Shown here in pieces: positions 35,189 to 43,797 of a stretch of 64,000 nt of DNA. Location of the stretch: contig NZ_JXYA01000004.1 in NCBI RefSeq assembly GCF_000967655.1, positions 62,001-126,000 on the forward strand, given 5' to 3'. The stretch is from Pseudoalteromonas rubra. Lineage in GTDB: Bacteria; Pseudomonadota; Gammaproteobacteria; Enterobacterales; Alteromonadaceae. Under the pieces are notes generated by a model that worked only from the letters and a program-made list of their open reading frames with translations, searched no databases and had not been told where the DNA came from. The position numbers were made by a program, and so were the translations under genes. Each line of letters begins with the position of its first letter. Within the stretch, counting starts at the first letter, position 1.

Positions 35189-36880
35189 ATGAAGTTAAAA
35201 CATCTTGCTTGTATTGTTGCAGTTGCAGCAAGTGCTCAAGTCGGCGCATTTACCCAGCTCGGTGGCGGCGGCGTTATGCCCATAGGCCACGAATGGCTCA
35301 CCAGAACCTCAGCGCTTGAGTTGCTGGCTCAAGACACTAAAGTGGAAGATGCGAACGATCCGCGTCTAAGCTGGGAGCAGGGCCTGGCGAAATCAACAGA
35401 GCTGAACATCGCACAAACGGAAGTCGTAAAAATTCTTGCCAATCGTCGTAATGACAACACTTACTACTCAGAATACGATGCGATTTTTGCCGCCATTGTG
35501 GGTGAGCGTTGGGTCGATATTGCCGGGTTTAACGTTACCAATGCCAGTATTGACCCGACCGGTCCGAATTGTTTTAACGCAGTGGCTCAGGAGCCAGCCG
35601 ATCTGCAACAAGATCATTTTATGCGCCGTTATGACGACGTAGGCGGCGCTGGTGGCGTCGATGCGGCTAAGCGCGGACAGGCGCGTTTTATTGATCACTT
35701 TGTGAATGCCGCTATGGCACAAAGCAAGCAGATCAAGGTCTGGGATGGCGGTGGTTATGCCAGTGCTGTAGAGGTCGACCACAACTACTTCCTGTTCGGT
35801 CGTGCTGTACATTTGTTCCAGGATTCATTCAGCCCGGAGCATACTGTGCGCCTGCCCGAAGACAACTACGAAAAAGTGTGGCAGGTAAAAGCCTATTTAT
35901 GCTCTGAAGGCGCAGAGCAGCACACACATGCAACCGGCGATGCCATCAACTATGAAAGTGGTGATGTGATCTGGCACCCAGGTACACGTACGGATGGCAG
36001 CTGGGATGGCTATCGTCCGAGTAACATGAAACCCGTGGCACTGGTGGCGCTGGAAGCGAGTAAAGACCTTTGGGCGGCGTTTATCCGCACTATGGCAATG
36101 CCAGTTGAACAGCGAGAAAGCTATGCACGTACGCAAGCTCAGATGCTGGTCGACGCCTGGCTATCATTCGACGAAACGGCAATGCGTCAGTGGTATGACG
36201 ACGAAAGTCGTCGCGATCACACCTATGTCCTGGCACCGGGTGAATCAGGTAAAGGTAAATCTCTTGAACAGTGTATGGCTGAGCTGAATGTGGGCACGGT
36301 GAGCCAACTTGAACGCGTTGCGCAGCTAGATGAAGAGCGTCGTCAGTGCCTTTATAATGTAGAGGCTGTAGAGGGCTATGAAGACGTGAACGATCCGCTG
36401 ATGGACATGCCATATAACTGGAAATGGAAATCGCCATTTTGGAAAACCGCGCCTGACGGCTGGACGGCACCCGAGTTACCTGCCGATGCATCTCAGGCCA
36501 TGATCCTTAAAAGTGCTGAAACTGGCCTGACCGTGTCGAGCGAGTCCGGGCTTGAAAACAACGCAAGACTAAAAGCCAGCGGCGGACAGCCGGTGGAGTT
36601 TTTGGAGGTAACGGGCAAAGATCAGCAAGTGTATTTTCGCAGCCGTTACAATGCTGAATTATTTTTGAGCTACAGCGCGTCATCGAGTGGTTACGTCAAG
36701 CTATGGGATTCTGCGAAAGAATCCGGGTTTGATTTAATAGACCAGGGTGGGGTCTGGAATCTCAAAAATACCCATTGGGACCAGTATGTGTGGCTTGATA
36801 CCAGCACACAGCAGCTACATCTGAACCGCCATGGTGAAGCAAGTAACGACAATGCGAAATGGATGATTGAATACCGATAG
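35189..36880 (+). CDS. Secreted zinc phospholipase C/S1-P1-like protein with C-terminal beta-trefoil-like domain
   Basis: The product is 563 residues. The signal peptide is MKLKHLACIVAVAASAQVGA. The mature protein contains HEWLTRTSALELL near its start and FGRAVHLFQDSFSPEHTVRL at ~210; the H...QD....H pattern with an early His matches bacterial zinc-dependent phospholipase C. Residues ~430-563 (ILKSAETGLTVSSESGLENN, YFRSRYNAELFLSYSA, LHLNRHGEASNDNAKW) look like a fascin/ricin-type beta-trefoil that would bind a surface or glycan. Likely an exported hydrolase of phospholipids. ATG follows AAGGAGTAATT. It is monocistronic with a terminator at 36903. Confidence 0.75.
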   Translation: MKLKHLACIVAVAASAQVGAFTQLGGGGVMPIGHEWLTRTSALELLAQDTKVEDANDPRLSWEQGLAKSTELNIAQTEVVKILANRRNDNTYYSEYDAIFAAIVGERWVDIAGFNVTNASIDPTGPNCFNAVAQEPADLQQDHFMRRYDDVGGAGGVDAAKRGQARFIDHFVNAAMAQSKQIKVWDGGGYASAVEVDHNYFLFGRAVHLFQDSFSPEHTVRLPEDNYEKVWQVKAYLCSEGAEQHTHATGDAINYESGDVIWHPGTRTDGSWDGYRPSNMKPVALVALEASKDLWAAFIRTMAMPVEQRESYARTQAQMLVDAWLSFDETAMRQWYDDESRRDHTYVLAPGESGKGKSLEQCMAELNVGTVSQLERVAQLDEERRQCLYNVEAVEGYEDVNDPLMDMPYNWKWKSPFWKTAPDGWTAPELPADASQAMILKSAETGLTVSSESGLENNARLKASGGQPVEFLEVTGKDQQVYFRSRYNAELFLSYSASSSGYVKLWDSAKESGFDLIDQGGVWNLKNTHWDQYVWLDTSTQQLHLNRHGEASNDNAKWMIEYR

Positions 36881-37469
36881 TGTATTTGCGTTTTATCAGC
36901 CCAGTGTGCCCAATATTCGGGCACACTATTCTATTTTCTCTATATCTCTCTAAAAATAAGCACATGATGAGGCGTACAAAAAGAGCTTATCTACAGTACT
37001 GCAAATGGTGCTCAGGTGCGCCACTTTTTCTCTGAAACGTTCATTTATTATTGCAGTCGAGACATAGTCGGCGTCTCATTTCTGTCGTTAACCCTGTGGA
37101 CAGCAAAATTTAAATTGTTGCGGCAGGGGGCCATAACACCTTAAATGACCTTATTGACTTTTTTCCAATACATGAGTGGCTTTTTTGGGGTTTTATGGCC
37201 TATTTAAATGCGCATAAAGTGCTGTTTTAAAATGTCTTTTGTAAGGTTTCTTAATAGGAGTTGACGCTTTGTAACTTTGTTTGTTTTATTCATTGGTACT
37301 GACAATTTTTGCTTTTTTATTTAACTTGAAACTGTCTTTTTATCGTGCTTAATTATTTTATAAATCAAAGTGGGCTGGATAGTAACCACTCTGTATTTTT
37401 GACTGAAATGAGCAATACTAAGGGCTCATTTAATGGACTCAAGTTAAGGGATTTATCAAGAGCAATTTT
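36881..37469. other. Non-coding region with terminator
   Basis: This 589-base AT-rich gap contains the hairpin at 36903-36927 and the promoter side of the DMT transporter. A short open frame from 37345 overlaps the transporter gene in another frame and has no ribosome site. Nothing else is supported. Confidence 0.45.
36903..36927 (+). terminator. Terminator hairpin after the exoprotein gene
   Basis: AGTGTGCCC (36903-36911) pairs perfectly with GGGCACACT (36919-36927) over a 7-base loop, followed by a T-rich tract. Confidence 0.7.
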
Positions 37470-38354
37470 ATGGATAAAAATCAAAAAGCGGCCGTATTTT
37501 GGATTTTATCTGACTCATTTATTCTTAGCCTTATGTTGCTACTGGGTGGGATCCTGGGCAAGTCCGTGAGTCCATTTCAGGTTGTTTTTTTGGTTAATGC
37601 CATGGCGGCGATTGCTGCTATTACCTTGTTTTCAAAAGGGCGATGGGAAAATATCCGGCCAACTAATATGTCTTTGCATGTGTTTCGAGGCGCGCTTGGC
37701 GTTAGCTCAACCGTGTGCCTTTTTTATGCCTTGCAGTATCTGAGCCTGGCCGAAGTAACTGCAATCAACTTTTTTGTTCCTCTGATCACATCGGTGTTAT
37801 CTGTCTATATTTTCAAAGAAAAACCTGAGCACTATGTTTATGGGGCAATTGTTTTAAATCTGGCTGGGGTACTGTTGATGCTTTCACCTAAGTTGCTCAA
37901 TGAGGTTGGCAATAGTGAAAGCCCCTTAACAGGGTTAGCGTTCTCTCTATGCGCTGTTACAGCGTTAGTGATTTACAACGTGAACCTGAAACGCATTGGT
38001 AATGCGGAAAAAGTGATACCTCAAATGGTATTTGGACCCTTGTACTCAGCATTGCTCTTACTGCCGGTCATGTATTTTGTCTGGACTCCGCTAGATACGG
38101 GGAGCTGGTTATTGATTGTGGTTTATGGCGCGCTGTTGATCACCAAACTGGCAGCCAGGTTTTTTGCTTTTAACAAAAGCGATTTATCAAAGTTGATGCC
38201 GCTGGAATACGCACAGATCCTGTTTTCCAGTATTTTAGGGTACCTCTTTCTTAATCAAACTCAGTCTGTTTTAGGGCTGGTTGGTATTGCTCTAATTGTG
38301 CTGTCGAGTGTATCGCACTTGCTGTTTATGCATTTTGAGAATAAACAATTTTAA
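37470..38354 (+). CDS. EamA-family (DMT superfamily) transporter
   Basis: The product is 294 residues with ten hydrophobic helices in two five-helix halves, as in EamA/RhaT transporters. The family opening is seen in SDSFILSLMLLLGGILGKSV and the conserved end-of-first-half segment in VFRGALGVSSTVCLFYALQY with LSLAEVTAINFFVPLITSVL. DMT transporters export or import amino acids, nucleosides or other metabolites across the inner membrane. The substrate is unknown. The ATG at 37470 has only a weak ribosome site. Confidence 0.85.
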   Translation: MDKNQKAAVFWILSDSFILSLMLLLGGILGKSVSPFQVVFLVNAMAAIAAITLFSKGRWENIRPTNMSLHVFRGALGVSSTVCLFYALQYLSLAEVTAINFFVPLITSVLSVYIFKEKPEHYVYGAIVLNLAGVLLMLSPKLLNEVGNSESPLTGLAFSLCAVTALVIYNVNLKRIGNAEKVIPQMVFGPLYSALLLLPVMYFVWTPLDTGSWLLIVVYGALLITKLAARFFAFNKSDLSKLMPLEYAQILFSSILGYLFLNQTQSVLGLVGIALIVLSSVSHLLFMHFENKQF

Positions 38355-38444
38355 GTTAAAAAACCACGCTCACAAGATCCAGTAAAAGGCGGCTGTCAGA
38401 CTGCCTTTGACTGGGTGCGCTTTAACAACACTCGACCAAATACC

Positions 38445-38636
38445 TCAAAAATACAAATATGAGTCGCAGTGACACTGAGGATCATCTTTCAGCTCGTCAA
38501 TGTGCACATCGACCTTACTTTGCGAACGCGCATCGTAAATTGTCACCATGTTGTGCTGTTTATCTATGCTAAGCACCTCGACCGGGTGTTTATGATACTC
38601 AACCCATTCGCCGTGACGGACGTCTTCAATATTCAT
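38445..38636 (-). CDS. Small soluble protein, 63 residues, unknown
   Basis: From ATG 38636 (AGGGGAAAT upstream) the product is MNIEDVRHGEWVEYHKHPVE... with alternating beta-strand character, VEVLSIDKQHNMVTIYDARS, and a Cys-containing end PQCHCDSYLYF. It resembles a small KOW/SH3-like barrel but I do not recognise the family. The 15 codons upstream in the same frame lack a ribosome site, so I use the shorter form. Confidence 0.55.
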   Translation of the reverse strand: MNIEDVRHGEWVEYHKHPVEVLSIDKQHNMVTIYDARSQSKVDVHIDELKDDPQCHCDSYLYF

Positions 38637-38714
38637 GATATTTCCCCTATTTGTCAGTAAAACAGTGCAAAGAGTCATCATATTATTGTATTAATGAGTT
38701 TAGTGATAAAAACG

Positions 38715-38741
38715 AAAAAGCCCAAACATAGTGCCTGGGCT
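38715..38741 (-). terminator. Terminator of the TonB receptor gene
   Basis: On the minus strand AGCCCA (38741-38736) pairs with TGGGCT (38724-38719), followed by TTTTTCGTTTTT. It lies 23 bases after the receptor stop. Confidence 0.6.
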
Positions 38742-38763
38742 GTATAGTTTTTAAACGAGAAGT

Positions 38764-41040
38764 TTAAAAGCTGTAGCTTACGCTGAGTTTAACACTGCGC
38801 GGCATAATGTAACGCCCGTTTGGTGCGTCGGCATTACGTGGGTCACCCTCAGTGATACCCTGCTCATCGGTCAGGTTATCTACCGATACCATGAGTTTTA
38901 CCTGCTCCGTTGGTTCCAGTGTAAAGCCCAGATCGAACTTCTCGTAGCCATCCAGTACCACAGTGTTTTCGTTGTTACCAAAGCGGTCGTCAACGGCTGA
39001 GATAGTTCCGTAAACAGTGGCAAACATATCACCCAGCTCGAATTCGTAGCTTGGTGTTACGCGCACCTGCCAGCCAGGCTGACGCTGGGCTTCGTTGCCA
39101 ACATTGTTCGGACTTTCAGTGATTTCAGTTGTCTGCCAGGTGGCATTCATGTTGACACTAAAACCAGAGCTGTGGTTGAAGTTATAATCGACTTCAATAC
39201 CCATGGCTTCGTTGGTCAGGATCTCCGCTGGGTCACCTGGTTTGCGCACAAACGTGTCGCCTTGTACTTCATTGGCGAATAAGGTCGCGAATACATCGCT
39301 GCTTTCGCCCATATATTTATAACCAATCTCGGCCTGAGTGACTTCTTTGATCAGACGCTCGCCACCCTGATAGGCACCGTAGTTGTCGCGAAAATCGTCG
39401 AAGTAAGGCATTTTGTAGCCTTTGTTCATACGCGCGAAGACACCGCTTTGGTCATCCAGTTTGAAGTCGGCACCCAGGGTCCAGGAGGTTTTACGCTCAT
39501 CATAAGTAACAAACTTATCTATGGTGCCGTCCAGTCCTTCATCAACTGAGTAGTCTACTTCGTGCTTTTCGCTGCGCAGGCCTAAGTCCAGCGTGAGCGC
39601 GTCGGTAGCTTGATAGCTGTGGGTGGTGTAAAACGCCACTGTGGTTGCGTCGCCAGTGCTGTTGATGTCGTAATTAAAACCACAACCGTCGGCGCTGCTG
39701 TTACATTCAATGCCTGTGAGCGCTTCGCCGCCTGCGGTAAGTACGTGATAAGCTGAGTTACCCAGGCTCCACCAGTCTTTTGCTGAAGTGGTTGCCGTGT
39801 AAATACCAAAGGCGCTGTTCACTGATGAGAACGCTTTACTGATGGCTAAATCATTAGTGAATGCCTCAATGTCTTTAAGCACAACCCAGCGGCCATAGTT
39901 TTGTACCCAGGTATCGGCGTCGTACACAGTGCCAGTCACAGCACCTGTTGCGCTGATACCGTCATCAGCTACGCTGGCGAGCTTTGTTGCTGCACCGTCA
40001 GGCACCAGACCATAGGTGTTTGCGTCGCCTTTTGTCAGGCTAAAGCGGTCAATCAGTTGCCAGCCATTGGCCAGTTCAAGTTTCAAACTACCACCCGAAA
40101 CATGGCCCTTCCAGCCGCGACCTTCACCCAAATCAATCTCCATGTCCTGACCGGCAACATGAATGACGGCCTGGCGGTTCAGGGTGCCCAGTTGGGTAAA
40201 GCCAGCATCGACGCCCTCAACATTGAGCGGAGTTGGCAAGTACCAGGCGCCGGTGTCATCGGTTTGACGGGTGTAGACGTTGAACTCGCCATTATCGAAT
40301 TCTTTAGTCAGGTTAATGGTGAATTGATGGCCTTTTTCTGAGGTAAAGCCTGCATCACGGATCCCCGAAGAGCGTTTTGCATAGCCACCAATCATGTAGT
40401 AGAAATCGTCGCTGAGTTCACCACTGAGTACGCCATCAATACGTTGCAAGCCGTAGTCAGAGGTGGTGTATTTTACTGTGCCTTCGGTATCTTCTGAGCC
40501 GCGCTTAAGGTGGAAGTTGGTTGTCAGACCTGGCTGGCCGTTTGAAACAACCGGGTTTGGTCCGCCACGCAGGCCTTCCATGCGGGCTATGGTTTCATCA
40601 AGTCGGAAAATAGACGAGTTTTCCAGGAATGACAAAGTCGGGGCCGGGTAGATAGGTGAACCTTGCAGGCTGACAGTCAAAAATGGGGCATCGCCACCGC
40701 CAGGAAAGCCGCGCACAAATACGTTAGCGCCAGACTCACCGCCTGAGCTCTCAACCCAGATCCCAGGAACTGATTTAAGCAGATCCGCCGTGCTTTTTGG
40801 CGCCAGGCGCTCAATTTGTACGGCATCGACGTTCGTAACTGCGAAGCTGGCGTCCAGCTTACGAATACCGGCACCACCGGGAGTACCCGATACAATGATG
40901 GTTTCGACTTTTTTGTCTTGCTTTGCGGCTTGTTGCTCCGCCTGTGCAGCGCCCGATACGGTTATGGCTGCGGCCACCGCGGATGCGATTAAAGAGTATT
41001 TGTTGCCTAGGTTCACAGGAACTGCCCCCTTGGTTGTCAT
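38764..41040 (-). CDS. TonB-dependent outer-membrane receptor, probably for trehalose-type sugars
   Basis: The product is 758 residues. A signal peptide (SLIASAVAAAITVSGAAQAE) is followed by the TonB box region KKVETIIVSGT, a plug domain (STADLLKSVPGIWVESSGGE, NVFVRGFPGGGDAPFLTVSL) and a barrel ending in the usual aromatic ...SVKLSVSYSF. The annotated ATG 41040 has no ribosome site; GTG 41016, with AGGGGGC eight bases upstream, gives a cleaner signal peptide and may be the true start. The gene is divergent from the LacI regulator, and a perfect LacI-type palindrome lies at 41177-41190. With the MFS transporter and trehalase it probably imports trehalose or a related sugar. The substrate is inferred from context. 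Confidence 0.9.
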   Translation of the reverse strand: MTTKGAVPVNLGNKYSLIASAVAAAITVSGAAQAEQQAAKQDKKVETIIVSGTPGGAGIRKLDASFAVTNVDAVQIERLAPKSTADLLKSVPGIWVESSGGESGANVFVRGFPGGGDAPFLTVSLQGSPIYPAPTLSFLENSSIFRLDETIARMEGLRGGPNPVVSNGQPGLTTNFHLKRGSEDTEGTVKYTTSDYGLQRIDGVLSGELSDDFYYMIGGYAKRSSGIRDAGFTSEKGHQFTINLTKEFDNGEFNVYTRQTDDTGAWYLPTPLNVEGVDAGFTQLGTLNRQAVIHVAGQDMEIDLGEGRGWKGHVSGGSLKLELANGWQLIDRFSLTKGDANTYGLVPDGAATKLASVADDGISATGAVTGTVYDADTWVQNYGRWVVLKDIEAFTNDLAISKAFSSVNSAFGIYTATTSAKDWWSLGNSAYHVLTAGGEALTGIECNSSADGCGFNYDINSTGDATTVAFYTTHSYQATDALTLDLGLRSEKHEVDYSVDEGLDGTIDKFVTYDERKTSWTLGADFKLDDQSGVFARMNKGYKMPYFDDFRDNYGAYQGGERLIKEVTQAEIGYKYMGESSDVFATLFANEVQGDTFVRKPGDPAEILTNEAMGIEVDYNFNHSSGFSVNMNATWQTTEITESPNNVGNEAQRQPGWQVRVTPSYEFELGDMFATVYGTISAVDDRFGNNENTVVLDGYEKFDLGFTLEPTEQVKLMVSVDNLTDEQGITEGDPRNADAPNGRYIMPRSVKLSVSYSF

Positions 41041-41381
41041 ATGTGTTGTCAGTGTCTACACAGCTTTGGCTGTGCTCATTGCTATTGTTATGCGCCGCCG
41101 GTTAGGCTCAGTTGGGTGTGTTTAAAACACAAAAGAGCAGAGGTTGCACGCGGCGTCATTTTAAAATAGAACGTTATGCAAACGTTTGCAATAGGGTGTT
41201 CGCAACTTTTTTAGCACGCTTGTGCAAACTTGTTACTGGACCGATGAGTGCTTAAATGCGTTCAGAAAAGGTAAGACAGGTGAGTAAGCGCTGCGCTATA
41301 ATGCGGTGTACAGGCATTAACACTGTCTTTAAAATTAATATTTTCAACTTGTTACAATAGTTCTTTGGTGGTGCGGTAAAG
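41041..41381. promoter_or_regulatory. Divergent promoter region of the TonB receptor and lacI-type gene
   Basis: These 341 bases hold the promoters of both divergent genes and the operator at 41177-41190. A related half-site (TGTGCAAACTTG) lies near 41222-41233. No ORF is present. Confidence 0.6.
41177..41190. promoter_or_regulatory. LacI-family operator-like palindrome (TonB receptor / regulator)
   Basis: TGCAAACGTTTGCA is a perfect 14-base palindrome with the central CG typical of LacI/GalR-family operators. A close match lies upstream of the MFS gene at 42483-42498, which supports one shared regulator, most simply the LacI-type protein encoded between them. Confidence 0.75.
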
Positions 41382-42386
41382 ATGCAGTCAAAAAAAATGA
41401 AACTCGCGGACTTGGCAAAATTGGCAGGCGTGTCGACGTCTACCGCATCAAGGGCATTGAATAATAATCCGCTGATCAAAGAAGCAACCCGCAATAAGTT
41501 GCAGGCACTGGCGAAGAAGCACAACTTTAGCCTTAATGCAGCGGCAAGCCGTCTCAGGTTACAAAAAACCAATGTTATTGCGGTGCTGATCAACTTCGAT
41601 GCCGAAACGGAGCAGTCGATTGATGATCCGTTCTTACTTAAAGTGGTGAGTGACATTAATCTGGCAGTGAATCGTCAGGGCTATGAGCTGCTGCTGTCAA
41701 ACTCTTATATGGCTGGTGATGACTGGCACGGATACTTTATTGATGGCCGTCGCGCCGACGGGGTGATTGTGGTCGGTCAGGGTAAACAGCAGGCTCGTAT
41801 CGAGCGCTCGGCCAGTGCTGGCACGCCTTTGGTGGTGTGGGGCGACCCTAAAACCGAAGGGGATTATCCCATTGTTGGCAGCGATAACTATCGGGCCGGT
41901 TGTATGGCCACTCAGCATTTACTGGATCAGGGTGCACGCAGAGTGTTGTTTATGGGCGACCCGGCTCACGCCGAACTGGCAGAGCGTTATCGTGGCTTTT
42001 GCGAACAGGTAGATAAAACGCCCGATGCAACGGCCTCGCTACTGAAAATCGACATAACCAGCCAGGCCGCATACGAGGTTATTAACCACACGCTGCTGAG
42101 CGAAGGTCTAAGCTTTGATGGCATTTTTGCCTGTAGTGATATGGTTGCCCTGGGCGCGATGAAAGCACTCAAAGAGCGTTACGTCAGCATTCCCAATGAT
42201 GTGCGCATCGTCGGCTTTGATGATATAGCTATGGCGGATATCAGTTCGCCGTCGCTGACCACCATCAAACAAAATACCCGTCTGGCGGGGCAAGTGCTGG
42301 TCGATAAATTACTGGCGCAGTTGCAAGGTGATAAGCCTCAGCCTGCGCAGCTGGACGTGGAACTGATCAAGCGCCAGTCGAGCTAA
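41382..42386 (+). CDS. LacI-family transcriptional regulator of the sugar locus
   Basis: The product is 334 residues. The N-terminal headpiece KLADLAKLAGVSTSTASRAL with LRLQKTNVIAVLI is diagnostic of LacI/GalR proteins. The rest is a periplasmic-binding-protein-like sugar sensor ending CSDMVALGAMKALKERYVSI, VRIVGFDDIAMADISSPSLT, TTIKQNTRLAGQ. It sits between the TonB receptor (divergent) and the MFS and trehalase genes (same strand), each side carrying a matching palindrome, so it most likely represses the whole locus until a sugar derived from trehalose is present. ATG 41382 or 41397 are both possible starts. Confidence 0.93.
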   Translation: MQSKKMKLADLAKLAGVSTSTASRALNNNPLIKEATRNKLQALAKKHNFSLNAAASRLRLQKTNVIAVLINFDAETEQSIDDPFLLKVVSDINLAVNRQGYELLLSNSYMAGDDWHGYFIDGRRADGVIVVGQGKQQARIERSASAGTPLVVWGDPKTEGDYPIVGSDNYRAGCMATQHLLDQGARRVLFMGDPAHAELAERYRGFCEQVDKTPDATASLLKIDITSQAAYEVINHTLLSEGLSFDGIFACSDMVALGAMKALKERYVSIPNDVRIVGFDDIAMADISSPSLTTIKQNTRLAGQVLVDKLLAQLQGDKPQPAQLDVELIKRQSS

Positions 42387-42482
42387 GCTTCACAGAGTGC
42401 TCAATACTACAAGGATAAGATGTGCCATCTTCTTGTTGCATCTGAGTCTGTAAACAATCCGTACAAAATTTTAATTTTAGAA

Positions 42483-42498
42483 TTGCAAACGATTGCAA
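42483..42498. promoter_or_regulatory. LacI-family operator-like site upstream of MFS/trehalase
   Basis: TTGCAAACGATTGCAA has perfect TTGCAA arms around a central CG and matches the palindrome at 41177-41190 at nearly every base. It lies 55 bases before the MFS start codon, in promoter range. Confidence 0.72.
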
Positions 42499-42552
42499 AA
42501 GTAAATTGTCGCGGCTAGACTGACTGTTATTGAATGGTTACAGAGTACCCTT

Positions 42553-43788
42553 ATGAAGCACACCAGAGTCGTGCTGGCCATGGCGGCCTGCTACTTTTTG
42601 TTTGCGATTTTGCTCAACAGTGTCGGCACCGTGATATTGCAGGCGATCAACTCCTTTGACGTGTCAAAAGCTCAGGCTGCCAGCCTGGAAGGCTTTAAAG
42701 ACATACCGATTGCCATTGTGTCTTTCCTTGTTGCCTCGTTTATTCCGCGTATCGGTTATCGGCTGGCGCTGCTTGGCGCGCTGTTTTTGGTCGCACTCAT
42801 GTGCTTGCTCACACCTGTGCTGGGCGCTTTCTGGGCATTAAAGGCCTTGTTTGCCAGCGTTGGCTGTGCCTTCGCCATTGTCAAAGTGACAGTGTATGCG
42901 TTGATAGGCCAGGTCACAGAAGATGCTAAGGGACATTCGAGCTTGCTCAACACCATTGAAGGCTTGTTTATGGTTGGGGTGCTCAGCGGCTACTGGATCT
43001 TTGCGGCGTTTATCGGTGAGCAGGCCGACTCTTTGTCCTGGCTTAATGTTTACTACCTGCTTGGGGCGCTGACGCTGGTTACTGCTTTATTGGTGATCAG
43101 TGCACCGATGAAAAAGCCGCAACACAGTAAAGAGCTGCCGCTGAAAGATGAGTTTGTTGGTATGCTGAAGCTGGCCTATCAACCTCTGGTACTGGTGTTT
43201 ATCTTGTCGGCCTTTTTGTATGTGCTGATTGAGCAGGGGGTCGGGACCTGGCTGCCGACATTCAACAACCAGGTTTTAAATTTACCAGTTGATATTGCGG
43301 TTCAGCTAACCAGTATTTTTGCTGCCAGTCTGGCGGTGGGCCGACTATTGGCAGGTCAGTTACTCAAGCATGTTCACTGGTACAGCCTACTGAATGTGTG
43401 CCTGATCGGCATGGCGGCGCTGGTGTTGCTGACCTTACCCATGACTGAAAACCTTGAACCACGTTCGGTGAATAGCCTGTTTGACGCGCCCCTTGCGGCC
43501 TACCTGATGCCTTTGATTGGCCTGCTGATGGCACCCATTTACCCGGTGATTAACTCAGTGATGCTGAGCAGCCTGGCCGAGCGTCTGCATGCCCCAATGA
43601 CCGGCCTGATTGTGGTTTTCTCGGCCCTTGGCGGCACTACAGGCTCGCTGATCACCGGGTTTGTCTTCGAATACATTGGCGGCCAGCAGGCGTTTTATCT
43701 GTCTCTGATCCCCATGTTCGGCATTGCCATTACGTTATTTTTGTTTAAGCGACGCGCTCAGGCACAAGCCAGCGCTTGCGCACTCTAG
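42553..43788 (+). CDS. MFS sugar transporter
   Basis: The product is 411 residues with twelve hydrophobic helices. It opens MKHTRVVLAMAACYFLFAIL and has the conserved loop 2-3 arginine segment (FIPRIGYRLALLGALFLVAL). It belongs to the FucP/sugar:H+ symporter-like branch, in which members import monosaccharides or disaccharides across the inner membrane. It ends nine bases before trehalase with AGGAG between, so the two form an operon. I infer trehalose uptake from the partner enzyme; sequence alone does not fix the substrate. Confidence 0.88.
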   Translation: MKHTRVVLAMAACYFLFAILLNSVGTVILQAINSFDVSKAQAASLEGFKDIPIAIVSFLVASFIPRIGYRLALLGALFLVALMCLLTPVLGAFWALKALFASVGCAFAIVKVTVYALIGQVTEDAKGHSSLLNTIEGLFMVGVLSGYWIFAAFIGEQADSLSWLNVYYLLGALTLVTALLVISAPMKKPQHSKELPLKDEFVGMLKLAYQPLVLVFILSAFLYVLIEQGVGTWLPTFNNQVLNLPVDIAVQLTSIFAASLAVGRLLAGQLLKHVHWYSLLNVCLIGMAALVLLTLPMTENLEPRSVNSLFDAPLAAYLMPLIGLLMAPIYPVINSVMLSSLAERLHAPMTGLIVVFSALGGTTGSLITGFVFEYIGGQQAFYLSLIPMFGIAITLFLFKRRAQAQASACAL

Positions 43789-43797
43789 GAGTTCTCG

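Noticed and set aside
37345-37569. 74-codon frame before and overlapping the DMT transporter
   Set aside because: No ribosome site; its second half is a shifted reading of the transporter gene, which has clear membrane helices.
41382-42386. Reading the regulator as a CytR/PurR-type nucleoside regulator
   Set aside because: The family is the same, but the neighbours (trehalase, MFS, TonB receptor) and shared operators point to a sugar.
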